A stretch of DNA of 64,000 nucleotides from Haloferax mucosum ATCC BAA-1512. Its GTDB lineage: Archaea; Halobacteriota; Halobacteria; Halobacteriales; Haloferacaceae. Location: NCBI RefSeq assembly GCF_000337815.1, contig NZ_AOLN01000013.1:62001-126000 (forward strand). The letters run 5' to 3'. This document shows, in pieces, positions 26,353 to 35,266 of the stretch. The stretch's first letter is position 1; every line of letters starts with the position of its first letter. A program made the position numbers and the translations under genes. The notes under the pieces are model-generated. The model did not search any database. It was not told the DNA's origin and worked only from the letters and a program-made list of their open reading frames with translations.

Positions 26353-26402
26353 CCCCCACAGTAGTCCACTTCACGAAACGCCAGCCCTCGATACTGTGGG
26401 GG
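26353..26402. repeat. 11-bp perfect inverted repeat with 28-base spacer
   Basis: CCCCCACAGTA at 26353-26363 is the exact reverse complement of TACTGTGGGGG at 26392-26402. It lies 40-90 bp upstream of the Rieske start, in the gap between that gene and PEP carboxylase. It could be a binding site for a dimeric regulator or a transcript hairpin. Confidence 0.6.
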
Positions 26403-26529
26403 GTCGAACGACGCGGTTCTCGGTCTGCGTCGAGAAATCGACCAGTCGGGTGTACAAAGACGAAGTAGATGTCAATAACGTTCGTTCAGAACTGAATTAT
26501 GGGCAATTTTTCGGCGCTACTCGTGCACT

Positions 26530-26557
26530 TTTACAACATGGTACTCGTAATCGAGTA
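26530..26557 (+). promoter_or_regulatory. PEP carboxylase promoter with start-codon palindrome
   Basis: A TATA-like TTTTACA begins 27 bases before the ATG at 26557, which fits a leaderless transcript. An inverted repeat TACTCG-TAAT-CGAGTA spans 26542-26557, its last base being the A of the start codon. It overlaps the predicted transcription start and would be an effective repressor site. Confidence 0.45.
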
Positions 26558-29253
26558 TGATGCAACTGCACACCAGAGACGTCAGACAGGACGTCCGCGA
26601 GCTCGGGACGTTGCTCGGGGACGTCCTGGAGGCACAGACCTCCACGGCGTCGTTCGAGACGGTCGAAGAGCTTCGACAGGCCGCTATCGCCTACCGGAAG
26701 GGCGAATCGGGGTCCCGCGAGGCGCTCTACGAGGTCCTCGGTGACCTCGAACCGGAACGCGAGAGCGTCGTCGCGCGGGCGTTCACCACGTACTTCGAAC
26801 TCATCAACCTCGCCGAAGAGCGCGAGCGGGTTCGCGTCATCCGCGAGGCGTCACAGGAGGGGACACTCGAAGACGGCATCCTCGACACGCTCGACGCGCT
26901 CCGAGACGAGGACGTTGACGAGGCCTTGCTCGGACAGGTGCTCGAAGACGTGCTCATCGAGCCGACGTTTACCGCACACCCGACCGAGGCGCGCCGCAAG
27001 ACGGTGAAAGCGAAGCTTCGCTCCATCGCAAATCGGCTCGAAACGCTCGACGAGCGCCGCCTCACGGACCTCGAACACGACCAAGAGTGGCGACACATCG
27101 TCGCCGAGGTGACGAGCCTCTGGCAGACTTCGCAGGTCAGAAACCGTCGTCCGGAACCGACCGACGAAGCCCGAAACGTCCAGTGGTACCTCGAAAACAT
27201 CCTCTTCGACGTGGTCGGAGAAGTGTACGAGGAACTCGAAGAAGAACTGCATAAGGAGTACCCCGACCTCGACGTGCCGAAACTGTTCGAATTCCGGTCG
27301 TGGGCCGGTTCGGACCGCGACGGCAACCCCTTCGTTACGCCCGAAGTCACAGAAGACACGCTTGCCCGCCAGCGCAGTGTCGCCCTCGAACAGTACAGTA
27401 GCGCCCTCAAACGTCTCTCCGGTGTGCTGAGTCAGGACGCGACACGAACCGACCCCGGTCACGAACTCGAACGGTCGCTGAAGGCCGACCGCGAACTCCT
27501 CCCCGTCGTAGCCGAGGAGGCGGACGAGCGGTACCCCGACGAGCCGTACCGCCAGAAGTTGAAACTGATGCGCGAGCGTCTGCGCCGCATCGAGGACGTT
27601 CGTCCCAACGGCTACGCCGAAGCGGACGAACTCATGGCGGACTTGGAGGTCATCGACACCAGCCTCCGCGGCATCGGCGCACAACAGGTCGCGGACGTCT
27701 ACGTCGAACCCCTGATGCGACAGGTCGATACTTTCGGGTTCACGCTCGCCAGCCTCGACCTGCGCGACCACCAGGAGAACCACACCGAGGCCGTCCACGA
27801 GGCCCTCGCACACGAGGGACTCGACTACTACGGGAGTTCCGAGGACGAGCGCGTCGAACTCCTTACCGACGCAATTCTGCAAGAAGAGCCGGTCGTTGAC
27901 CTCGAAGACCCCGGTGGCGTGTCCGAGACGGCCGAGCGCGTCCTCAGACGCTTCCGCAAACTCGGTGAATGGCAACGCGAGTACGGCGTCAGCGCCATCG
28001 ACACCTACTGTATCTCGATGACCGAAGAGCCGTCGCACGTTCTCGAAGTACTCTTTCTCGCAGACCAAGCGGGCGTCGTCTCGCTTCCGGATCACTGCGG
28101 TCTCGACGTGGTGCCGCTTCTCGAAACCGAGTCGGCGCTGAACGGCGCGCGCCGAATCATGGGCACGCTGTTCGAAAACGAGGCGTACGGGAATGCTCTT
28201 ACCGCCCGGAACAACGTCCAGGAGATTATGCTGGGCTACTCCGATTCGAACAAGGAAAACGGCTTCCTCGCGGCCAACTGGGACCTCTACAAGAACCAGC
28301 GCCGCCTCGCCGACATCTGCGACGACTTCGACGTGACGATGCGGTTGTTCCACGGTCGCGGCGGGTCGATTTCCCGCGGTGGCGGCCCGATGAACGAGGC
28401 GATGCTGGCGCTCCCGAACGAGACCATCACCGGTCAAATCAAGTTCACGGAACAGGGCGAAGCAATCGCCGAGAAGTACGCCAACCCGCGCGTCGCGGAG
28501 CGGAACCTCGAACAGATGCTCAACGCCCAGATTCGCGCCCGGTTGCAGGCGATTCGACAGCCCGAAGAGGAGGTTCCCGACCGCTGGGTTGACGCCATGG
28601 ACACGATGGCGGCGGCCGCCCGCTCGGAGTACCGCAACCTCCTCGAATCCGACGGCTTCGTCTCCTACTTCGAGCAGGCGACGCCAATCACGGTCATCGA
28701 GGAACTCAACCTCGGCTCTCGTCCGGCCTCGCGGTCGGACGAGCGCAGTGTCGAAGACCTGCGAGCAATCCCGTGGGTGTTCTCGTGGACGCAGTCGCGG
28801 TGTATCCTCCCCGGCTGGTACTCGCTGGCCGCCGGCGTCAACGCCTTCCTCGAAGACGGCGGCGACATGGACGACCTCCGAGAGATGTACGACGAGTGGG
28901 CGTTCTTCCGGAGCACTTTCGACAACGCCGCGATGGCGCTGGCGCGTACGGACCTCGAAATCGCGTCCGAGTACGCGGGTCTCGCGGACGAAGACCTCCG
29001 CGAGGAGTTCTTCACGCGGCTCACCGACGAGTACGAAGACGCCGCGAACCTCATGCTCGACATCAGCGAGCGCAGTAGCCTGCTCAAGCGCGACTGGCTC
29101 GAAGAGAGTCTACGTCGCCGGAACCCCTACGTTGACCCGCTGAACCTGCTTCAGACGCACCTACTCTCGCAGACCCACCGAACCGATGAAGAAGAACGAA
29201 CCCTGCGGCTCACCGTCAAAGGAATCGCCGCCGGGATGAAAAATACGGGATAA
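26557..29253 (+). CDS. ppc: Phosphoenolpyruvate carboxylase (bacterial type)
   Basis: 898 residues, full length for the bacterial/plant-type enzyme that adds bicarbonate to PEP to give oxaloacetate and so refills the TCA cycle. The active-site signatures are TAHPTEARRKT (near 137-147), GYSDSNKENGFLAANW and FHGRGGSISRGGGPMNEAML. The C-terminus ends in the typical LRLTVKGIAAGMKNTG. The N-terminus (MMQLHTRDVRQDVRELG) starts with two ATGs; the first is used here. It is divergent from the Rieske gene, and a small zinc-finger gene converges on it. Confidence 0.97.
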   Translation: MMQLHTRDVRQDVRELGTLLGDVLEAQTSTASFETVEELRQAAIAYRKGESGSREALYEVLGDLEPERESVVARAFTTYFELINLAEERERVRVIREASQEGTLEDGILDTLDALRDEDVDEALLGQVLEDVLIEPTFTAHPTEARRKTVKAKLRSIANRLETLDERRLTDLEHDQEWRHIVAEVTSLWQTSQVRNRRPEPTDEARNVQWYLENILFDVVGEVYEELEEELHKEYPDLDVPKLFEFRSWAGSDRDGNPFVTPEVTEDTLARQRSVALEQYSSALKRLSGVLSQDATRTDPGHELERSLKADRELLPVVAEEADERYPDEPYRQKLKLMRERLRRIEDVRPNGYAEADELMADLEVIDTSLRGIGAQQVADVYVEPLMRQVDTFGFTLASLDLRDHQENHTEAVHEALAHEGLDYYGSSEDERVELLTDAILQEEPVVDLEDPGGVSETAERVLRRFRKLGEWQREYGVSAIDTYCISMTEEPSHVLEVLFLADQAGVVSLPDHCGLDVVPLLETESALNGARRIMGTLFENEAYGNALTARNNVQEIMLGYSDSNKENGFLAANWDLYKNQRRLADICDDFDVTMRLFHGRGGSISRGGGPMNEAMLALPNETITGQIKFTEQGEAIAEKYANPRVAERNLEQMLNAQIRARLQAIRQPEEEVPDRWVDAMDTMAAAARSEYRNLLESDGFVSYFEQATPITVIEELNLGSRPASRSDERSVEDLRAIPWVFSWTQSRCILPGWYSLAAGVNAFLEDGGDMDDLREMYDEWAFFRSTFDNAAMALARTDLEIASEYAGLADEDLREEFFTRLTDEYEDAANLMLDISERSSLLKRDWLEESLRRRNPYVDPLNLLQTHLLSQTHRTDEEERTLRLTVKGIAAGMKNTG

Positions 29254-29297
29254 CGCGACGCTCTCGGCCACCCGCCGAGACCGGCGCACACCGTCTG

Positions 29298-29465
29298 TCA
29301 GGCCCGCCGGAGGTCGTACGCGTTCGAACAGACCGGACAGGTCTCCCGCGCCACGCGATATTCGCTTTTGAGTCGATGGCGAACACCGTCGAACTCGGCG
29401 TTCCCTTCGTACCCCGATTCCACCCGCTGTCCACAGTGTGGGCACACTACCACCACCGTTACCAT
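29298..29465 (-). CDS. Small CPxCG zinc-finger protein
   Basis: 55 residues from the ATG ending at 29465 (MVTVVVVCPHCGQ). Two zinc knuckles, CPHCG at 8-12 and CPVCS near 45-49, make one four-cysteine site. Haloarchaea encode many such mini zinc-finger proteins, some of which alter motility, biofilm or metabolism when deleted, but most have no known partner. The frame can be opened nine codons further upstream, which I consider unlikely. It converges with ppc, 44 bp between the stops. Confidence 0.78.
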   Translation of the reverse strand: MVTVVVVCPHCGQRVESGYEGNAEFDGVRHRLKSEYRVARETCPVCSNAYDLRRA

Positions 29466-29684
29466 ACGCAGAACTACGGGTGTATCGCGCATATATGTTC
29501 ACTCGGGGTGCGGTCGGACGCCTCGGGGTGGCCGGACGCAACGCCGTAGTTCGGAGCGTCGAAAATAGCGTCGAATCGGTATCGAAGGCCGGAGGGTCAA
29601 AAATCGGCCCACCCACGGGTCGAAAGACGACGTGTTACATCGGTCTTCGTTCAGCGTGGTCTCTCGTCTCGTCGTCCGTCCCGC

Positions 29685-30485
29685 TCAGCCGTGGTTCCAC
29701 GGGGCCTCGTCGAAATCGACGATACGATGGGATTCGTCGATGGCGTCGATAGCCGCCACGTCGTCGTCGGTTAGTTCGAGGTCTTGGGCGGCGAAGTTGT
29801 CGCGGATGTGTTCGGGCGAGGCGGCCTTGGGAATCGGCGTTGCGCCCTTCGCCATCAGCCACGCGAGCGCGACCTGTGCGGGCGACACGTCGTGTTCGGA
29901 CGCGATGTCGGCGATGGTGTCGTTGTCGGCGACCTCGTTGCGCGCGATTGGCGAGTACGCGACGAGGTGGTGGTCGTGTTCGTCGGCGACCGCGAGGAGG
30001 TCGTCTTGCTGGAGGAACGGGTGCATCTCGACTTGGTGGGCGAACACCGGCGCGGCGAGACCGTCGATAGCCGCTTCGAGTTGGTCGGGCCGGAAGTTGC
30101 TCAGGCCGATGTTGGCGACGAGTCCGTCCTCGTATACTTCGTCGAGCGCGCGAAGCGTCTCGTCTTCGTCGTAGGTTTCGAGCGGCCAGTGAACGTACAA
30201 GAGGTCGATGATCTCGACGCCGAGTTTGTCGGCCGACTCGTGGGCCGTCTCCAGCACGTCGTCGTAACCGAGGTTGTCGGTGTCGAGTTTCGTCGCCACG
30301 AAGATGTCGTCTCTGTCAACGTCGGATTCGGCGAGCGCGTCGCCGATGAACTCCTCGTTGTCGTACATCTGGGCCGTGTCGATGTGGCGGTACCCGACAT
30401 CGAGCGTCGTCGTGACGGCCTCGACGCACTCGTCTCTGTCTTCGAGTTTGTACGTCCCGAAGCCGAGTTGCGGGAACTCCTGCAT
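29685..30485 (-). CDS. Aldo/keto reductase
   Basis: 266 residues of the AKR TIM-barrel family, reducing aldehydes or ketones with NAD(P)H. The catalytic tetrad is visible: Asp and Tyr in DTAQMYDNEEFIGDAL, Lys in VATKLD and His in LLYVHWPLE. The late cofactor-binding segment IPKAASPEHIRDNF is also present. The start MQEFPQLGFGTYKLED is standard. Substrate unknown. Confidence 0.94.
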   Translation of the reverse strand: MQEFPQLGFGTYKLEDRDECVEAVTTTLDVGYRHIDTAQMYDNEEFIGDALAESDVDRDDIFVATKLDTDNLGYDDVLETAHESADKLGVEIIDLLYVHWPLETYDEDETLRALDEVYEDGLVANIGLSNFRPDQLEAAIDGLAAPVFAHQVEMHPFLQQDDLLAVADEHDHHLVAYSPIARNEVADNDTIADIASEHDVSPAQVALAWLMAKGATPIPKAASPEHIRDNFAAQDLELTDDDVAAIDAIDESHRIVDFDEAPWNHG

Positions 30486-30670
30486 AGACGAGTAAATTCG
30501 TGGGACTGGTTCAAAGCCTGCGATTGCGGAACCCGGTGTGGGGTTCGTCTCCGTGCTCTCGTCGAAGGCTTGTCAGAGACTACGCGGGTCCAATTCAGTT
30601 GGGGAGCGAATACTGTTCGAATGACCCGTCTCTGTCTGATGCATCGTCGTGGGCAGAACGACAGTCTCGA

Positions 30671-31072
30671 CTACGTACTCGGTTCGACGGTGAGGTAGCC
30701 GTCTTCGACATCTTTCAGGAGCGCCCCGTAAAATAAAAACGCGAGGGTAGTACCGTAGACGGTGATACAGAAGACGAACGATGGAAGCTGAGAGAGCGGA
30801 GCCGTCCGGAGGAAAAATATCCCGAGGAACGTCCCGAAAACCGTGAGTAAGGCACTCGCCGCACCGGCCCAGTAGTTGGGTTGGTCCCGCCGCATCAACA
30901 GCGGAGCGTCGAACCGCCGTTCGAACCGACGGACGACGATGGGCAGAACGAATACTCCCGGAAACGTGGCGAGTCCGTACCAGTAGCCACTTCCGAAGAC
31001 CTCCGGCGTGAGCACCGTCACACAGAAGAGAAGCACGAACATGCCGACGGCGTTTCGTCGCTTCTGAAACAT
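30671..31072 (-). CDS. Four-helix membrane protein of unknown function
   Basis: 133 residues with hydrophobic helices near 9-27, 30-48, 68-90 and 95-118 and a basic first loop (VVRRFERRFDAPLLMRRDQP). The codon use is slightly less GC-rich than the neighbours. No family recognised. It ends 185 bp before the aldo/keto reductase start on the same strand and has its own AT-rich upstream region (near 31078-31110). Confidence 0.65.
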   Translation of the reverse strand: MFQKRRNAVGMFVLLFCVTVLTPEVFGSGYWYGLATFPGVFVLPIVVRRFERRFDAPLLMRRDQPNYWAGAASALLTVFGTFLGIFFLRTAPLSQLPSFVFCITVYGTTLAFLFYGALLKDVEDGYLTVEPST

Positions 31073-31189
31073 ATTCGTTGGTCAATCACGTAAATATATT
31101 AATCATTGTGCTGGTGGCACACGGGGTCACGCCGAACAGCCACCTTCACGCGAAAACATACATGGTACAGCCACGTGAACTTCTCACCG

Positions 31190-31747
31190 ATGCCCTCCGA
31201 GAAAGAAAAGATGCTCGCGGGCGAGTTGTACGACGCGAACGACCCGAAACTCGTCGCCGAGCGGAAGCGTGCGCGCGGACTCACGCGCCGGTTCAACGAG
31301 ACGGACGAAACCGAGACCGAGCGGCGCGAAGAACTCGTCCGCGACCTCTTTGGTGAAGTCGGTGATTCGTTCGAAATCGAACCGCCGTTTCGGTGTGATT
31401 ACGGCTCCAACATCCGCGCTGGCGAGGAGTTCTTCGCCAACTTCGATTGCGTCTTCCTCGACGTGTGTCCCATCACCATCGGCGACAACGCTCAACTCGG
31501 TCCCGGCGTCCACATCTACACCGCGACGCATCCACTTGACGCCGCAGAGCGCATCAAAGGCCCCGAGTCGGGCGAACCGGTGGCGATTGGCGACAACGCG
31601 TGGCTCGGCGGTCGTGCAGTCATCAATCCCGGCGTCACGCTCGGCGACGACGTGGTGGTTGCCTCCGGGGCCGTCGTGACGGAGGACGTGCCTGACTCGG
31701 TGGTCGTCGGTGGGAATCCGGCGCGCGTCATTAAGCGATTAGATTGA
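31190..31747 (+). CDS. Maltose O-acetyltransferase-like hexapeptide-repeat enzyme
   Basis: 185 residues from the ATG at 31190 ([19 protein letters not shown]), which matches the N-terminal maltose-acetyltransferase domain. It is followed by a left-handed beta-helix of hexapeptide repeats ([34 protein letters not shown]). The catalytic histidine is in YTATHPLDA. Enzymes of this group acetylate sugars with acetyl-CoA; the acceptor here is unknown. The ORF extends upstream to 31106 but the added part is Trp/His/Arg-rich and not likely translated. Confidence 0.92.
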   Translation: MPSEKEKMLAGELYDANDPKLVAERKRARGLTRRFNETDETETERREELVRDLFGEVGDSFEIEPPFRCDYGSNIRAGEEFFANFDCVFLDVCPITIGDNAQLGPGVHIYTATHPLDAAERIKGPESGEPVAIGDNAWLGGRAVINPGVTLGDDVVVASGAVVTEDVPDSVVVGGNPARVIKRLD

Positions 31748-32018
31748 ACCCGGAGCGTAGACTGTCGATTGTAATCAGAGTGCAAACTGAAATCGGAGCG
31801 ACGTGAGTCGATATCGGTTGAGTGGGGCGTGACTGGTGGCGGCGCGACCGCGGAGTTGAATCGGAGTGAACCGAACGAGTAGTGAACGAGTAGCTCGTCT
31901 CGGTGGTGAGCGCACCAGCGTCGCGTCCGTCGATTCTCGGGAATTCAGGCGTGTGCGGTCATCTGGCACACAGTGTTCCCTCCGAAATGGTTTTGAAGTA
32001 CGCTCGCACACGGTCAGT

Positions 32019-33668
32019 ATGCCGACGGACGAATACGACCCAGAGATGGGGCGCAAGTTCATTTTCGTAACCGGGGGTGTCATGTCCGGCCTCGGGAAGG
32101 GTATCACGGCCGCGAGCACCGGCCGGCTCCTGAAGAACGCCGGGTTCGACGTCACCGCGGTCAAAATCGACCCGTATCTGAACGTCGATGCCGGGACGAT
32201 GAACCCCTACGAGCACGGTGAAGTGTACGTGCTGAAAGACGGCGCGGAAGTCGATTTGGACCTCGGGAACTACGAGCGGTTCCTGGGTATCGACATGACC
32301 GCCGACCACAACATCACGACGGGGAAGACCTACCAGCACGTCATCCAGAAGGAACGCGACGGCGACTACCTCGGGAAGACGGTCCAAATCATCCCGCACG
32401 TCACAGAAGACATCAAGCGTCGCATCCGCGAGGCGGCCGAGGGAACCGACGTGTGTATCGTCGAAGTCGGCGGCACGGTCGGGGACATCGAGTCCATGCC
32501 GTTCCTCGAAGCCCTCCGTCAGTTCGCCTCCGAAGAAGACGACGAGGACGTGCTCTTTACCCACGTCACGCTCGTCCCGTACTCGAAAAACGGCGAACAG
32601 AAGACGAAGCCCACACAGCACTCCGTCAAGGAGCTTCGAAGCATCGGTCTCCAGCCGGATATTCTCGTCGGCCGCGCCGACAACAAACTCGACCCGGAGA
32701 CCAAGACCAAGATTGCGCAGTTCTGTGACGTGCCGGACGCCGCCGTGTTCTCGAACCCCGACGTGCCGGACATCTACCACGTCCCGCTGATGGTCGAAGA
32801 AGAGGGACTGGACGAGTACGTGATGGAACGGCTCGAAATCGACGACGAGTCGCTTCCGAAGGCCGACCGCGACAACCGCTGGCGCGAACTCGTCACCGCC
32901 GAGCGGACCGGCTCGGTCGATATCGCGCTCGTGGGCAAGTACGCCCTCGAAGACGCGTACATGTCCATCCACGAGGCGCTCAAGCATGCGGGCATCGAGT
33001 GCGGCGTCGATGTGAACACCCTCTGGGTCGATGCCGACGAGATGTGCGACAAACACGAGGCGCGCTTGAAGAACGCCGACGGTATCGTCGTTCCCGGCGG
33101 CTTCGGCTCCCGCGGCACCGACGGGAAAATCGAGGCAATTCGTTACGCCCGCGAGAACGACGTTCCGTTCCTCGGACTCTGTCTCGGCTTCCAGATGGCC
33201 GTCGTCGAGCAGGCCCGAAACGTCCTCGGCTACGAAGACGCTCACTCGACCGAGCTCGACGCGGACACGTCGTACCGCGCTATCGACCTGCTCCCAGAGC
33301 AGTACGACGTCGAAGCGATGGGCGGGACGATGCGTCTCGGCGCGCACGAGACCGACATCACGGCCGGGACGCTCGCCGAGACCGTCTACGGCGACACGTC
33401 CTGTACGGAGCGCCACCGTCACCGCTACGAGGTGAACCCTGAACTCATCGACGAACTCGAATCTGAGGGGCTTTGTTTCTCCGGCCGCGCCGACAACCGC
33501 ATGGAAATTCTCGAACTAACAGACCACCCGTTCTTCCTCGGAACGCAGTTCCACCCCGAGTTCCGCTCTCGACCCGACCGCGCGAGTCCGCCGTTCCTCG
33601 GCTTCCTCCGCGGCGTCCTCGGTGAACTCGACGCACGCGAACTGGACAACGAAGAGGTAACCGCATAA
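32019..33668 (+). CDS. pyrG: CTP synthase
   Basis: 549 residues, full length. The N-terminal synthetase domain begins [18 protein letters not shown] (UTP/ATP-binding P-loop). The C-terminal class I glutamine amidotransferase domain has the nucleophile in [13 protein letters not shown] and the His-Glu pair in FHPEFRSRP. It makes CTP from UTP, ATP and glutamine. The ATG at 32019 is supported by [13 protein letters not shown]; in-frame sequence upstream is not protein-like. The guaAb ATG overlaps its stop by one base, so the genes are coupled. Confidence 0.97.
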   Translation: MPTDEYDPEMGRKFIFVTGGVMSGLGKGITAASTGRLLKNAGFDVTAVKIDPYLNVDAGTMNPYEHGEVYVLKDGAEVDLDLGNYERFLGIDMTADHNITTGKTYQHVIQKERDGDYLGKTVQIIPHVTEDIKRRIREAAEGTDVCIVEVGGTVGDIESMPFLEALRQFASEEDDEDVLFTHVTLVPYSKNGEQKTKPTQHSVKELRSIGLQPDILVGRADNKLDPETKTKIAQFCDVPDAAVFSNPDVPDIYHVPLMVEEEGLDEYVMERLEIDDESLPKADRDNRWRELVTAERTGSVDIALVGKYALEDAYMSIHEALKHAGIECGVDVNTLWVDADEMCDKHEARLKNADGIVVPGGFGSRGTDGKIEAIRYARENDVPFLGLCLGFQMAVVEQARNVLGYEDAHSTELDADTSYRAIDLLPEQYDVEAMGGTMRLGAHETDITAGTLAETVYGDTSCTERHRHRYEVNPELIDELESEGLCFSGRADNRMEILELTDHPFFLGTQFHPEFRSRPDRASPPFLGFLRGVLGELDARELDNEEVTA

Positions 33669-34585
33669 TGGTAGACGTAGACGAATTCATCGAAGACGCG
33701 AAAGCATCGATTCGTGACCAAATCGGCGACGAGCACGCCATCATCGCCCTCTCGGGCGGTGTTGACTCTTCTGTCGCCGCGACACTCGCCTACGAGGCCG
33801 TCGGTGAGCAACTCACCCCGGTCTATGTCGATACCGGCTTGATGCGCAAAGGCGAGACCGAACAGATTGCGGACACCTTCTCTTTCATGGAGAGTCTCCG
33901 CGTCGTCGATGCCGAAGCGCGCTTTTTCGACGCCCTCGAAGGCGTTATCGACCCCGAAGAAAAGCGCAAGGTCATCGGCGAGCAGTTCATTCGAGAGTTC
34001 GAACGCGAGGCGAAAGACACCGACGCGAAGTACCTCGTACAGGGGACCATCTACCCCGACCGCATCGAGTCCGAAGGGAACATCAAATCCCACCACAACG
34101 TCGGCGGCCTGCCGGACGTCGTTGACTTCGACGGCATCGTCGAACCCGTCCGCGACCTCTACAAAGACGAGGTCCGCGAAGTCGCCCGCGCGCTCGGTCT
34201 CGAATCCATCATCGCAGAGCGCATGCCGTTCCCCGGCCCGGGACTCGCAGTCCGCGTGCTCGGCGAAGTGACGCCCGAGAAGGTCGAAGTAGCCCGCGAA
34301 GCGTGCCATATCGTCGAAGACGAGACCGAAAAGCACGACCCGTGGCAGGCGTTCGCCGCCGTCATCGGCAAGGGGACCGGCGTCAAAGGTGACAACCGCG
34401 TCCACGGCTGGATTGTCTCTGTCCGCTCCGTGGAGTCGCGCGACGGCATGACCGCACGCGCACAGGAACTCCCGTGGGACACCCTCCAGCGCATCCAATC
34501 TCGCATCACCGGAACGAACGACAACGTCGCCCGCGTCGTCTACGACGTGACCCACAAACCGCCGGCGACCATCGAGTACGAATGA
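33668..34585 (+). CDS. guaAb: GMP synthase ATP-pyrophosphatase subunit B
   Basis: 305 residues. The PP-loop [18 protein letters not shown] (near 36-53) adenylates XMP, and the C-terminal dimerisation domain contains [20 protein letters not shown]. In many archaea GMP synthase is split: this subunit needs a separate glutaminase subunit A, which is not in the window. The tail KPPATIEYE is the normal end. It overlaps pyrG upstream (TAATG) and the small gene downstream (ATGA), an arrangement that ties CTP and GMP synthesis together. Confidence 0.96.
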   Translation: MVDVDEFIEDAKASIRDQIGDEHAIIALSGGVDSSVAATLAYEAVGEQLTPVYVDTGLMRKGETEQIADTFSFMESLRVVDAEARFFDALEGVIDPEEKRKVIGEQFIREFEREAKDTDAKYLVQGTIYPDRIESEGNIKSHHNVGGLPDVVDFDGIVEPVRDLYKDEVREVARALGLESIIAERMPFPGPGLAVRVLGEVTPEKVEVAREACHIVEDETEKHDPWQAFAAVIGKGTGVKGDNRVHGWIVSVRSVESRDGMTARAQELPWDTLQRIQSRITGTNDNVARVVYDVTHKPPATIEYE

Positions 34586-34902
34586 CGACAGCAATCGTCG
34601 CGGGGACCGACCCCGACGGACTCGGTGAAGCCCTCGAATCCGAAGGCGTGACCGTCGCTCGTATCGTCGGCGTCGCCTCCGCCGACTCGCTCGACGAGGC
34701 CGGCATCGACGGTGCCGACCTGTTCGTCCTCACCGATATGGACGACGCGACGGCCATCTCGGTGGCGAAGGAACTGAACCCAGACGTGCGCATCGTGACC
34801 TACGCGCACGACTCGCTCCCCGAATTCGCAAAGGGTCAGGCCGACCTCGCGGTTGACCCCGACCTGCTCGCGGCCGACGTGGTCGCCGAAGAACTCGTCT
34901 GA
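34582..34902 (+). CDS. Small Rossmann-like haloarchaeal protein of unknown function
   Basis: 106 residues starting in a 4-base overlap with guaAb. The sequence [18 protein letters not shown], then [26 protein letters not shown] and [19 protein letters not shown] looks like a minimal TrkA-N/CheY-like alpha/beta fold: a dinucleotide-like glycine loop, then alternating helices and strands. Homologues are often mislabelled as CTP synthetase because they follow pyrG. The conserved coupling to pyrG-guaAb suggests a role near nucleotide synthesis, but no activity is known to me. Confidence 0.8.
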   Translation: MTTAIVAGTDPDGLGEALESEGVTVARIVGVASADSLDEAGIDGADLFVLTDMDDATAISVAKELNPDVRIVTYAHDSLPEFAKGQADLAVDPDLLAADVVAEELV

Positions 34903-34957
34903 GACGCTCGGGGCCGAATCGAACTCACGGTTTCTCACCAGTAAGCCGTATCCGTCC

Positions 34958-34981
34958 GGCGGTTACCTCGTCGTAACCGCC
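34958..34981. terminator. Perfect 9-bp hairpin after the pyrG operon
   Basis: GGCGGTTAC (34958-34966) pairs exactly with GTAACCGCC (34973-34981) around a six-base loop. It lies 56 bases after the last stop of the pyrG operon. There is no long T-run directly after it (ATTTTG comes about 24 bases later), so it may instead be an operator or RNA-processing element. Confidence 0.4.
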
Positions 34982-35009
34982 CCGGGTTATCCACACGTTA
35001 CTGGATTTT

Positions 35010-35057
35010 GATATACACCGGACACCACTGACTGAGTGTGGCCAACGACGTGGCCAC
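35010..35057 (+). ncRNA. Candidate small RNA start: TATA box followed by hairpin
   Basis: GATATACA at 35010-35017 is a good haloarchaeal TATA-like box. The expected start, about 25 bases later, falls at the first base of GTGGCCA-ACGACG-TGGCCAC (35038-35057), a perfect 7-bp hairpin that can be extended by two pairs. A transcript from this promoter would carry a 5' stem-loop and run towards the GHMP gene at 35267. The 3' end is not visible, so only the 5' part is marked. Confidence 0.3.
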
Positions 35058-35266
35058 GCAGTCGGTGCGGGGGATTCCGTCTGCTCGACTCAGAGGCATC
35101 CGCTACCGAAAGGGGGGACACTGCGCACGACGTCCTCGCACCGACCTGTTCGCCACTCCCCGCTCACTTTTCCGGCAACCCATATCGCACGACAGCGTCG
35201 GGGAATGGCGGCCTTCGTTGCCATGGTCGCAACTGCCTTTATCAGCGCCGACTGAGGTCCGGTAGC

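Larger units (their letters stand above)
34903..35266. other. 364-bp intergenic region with hairpins and a promoter
   Basis: I see no convincing protein gene. A 75-codon frame (GTG at 35038 to 35265) is Arg-rich, with only about five acidic residues, unlike proteins of this genome. The region does contain a perfect 9-bp hairpin after the guaAb operon, a TATA-like box at 35010-35017, a second hairpin starting 21-28 bases after it, and a further TATA-like CTTTAT near 35237 before the next gene. Together these could be a terminator followed by a small RNA gene or a long structured leader. Confidence 0.55.

Noticed and set aside
31959-33422. 487-codon minus-strand frame over pyrG
   Set aside because: Antisense shadow of CTP synthase; no motifs.
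34987-34995. TTATCCACA, identical to a bacterial DnaA box
   Set aside because: Archaea have no DnaA, there is a single copy, and no origin-type cluster or Orc1/Cdc6 gene is nearby.
35038-35265. 75-codon GTG frame in the gap before the GHMP gene
   Set aside because: About twelve Arg and only about five acidic residues in 75, unlike haloarchaeal proteins; the promoter and hairpin fit an RNA better.
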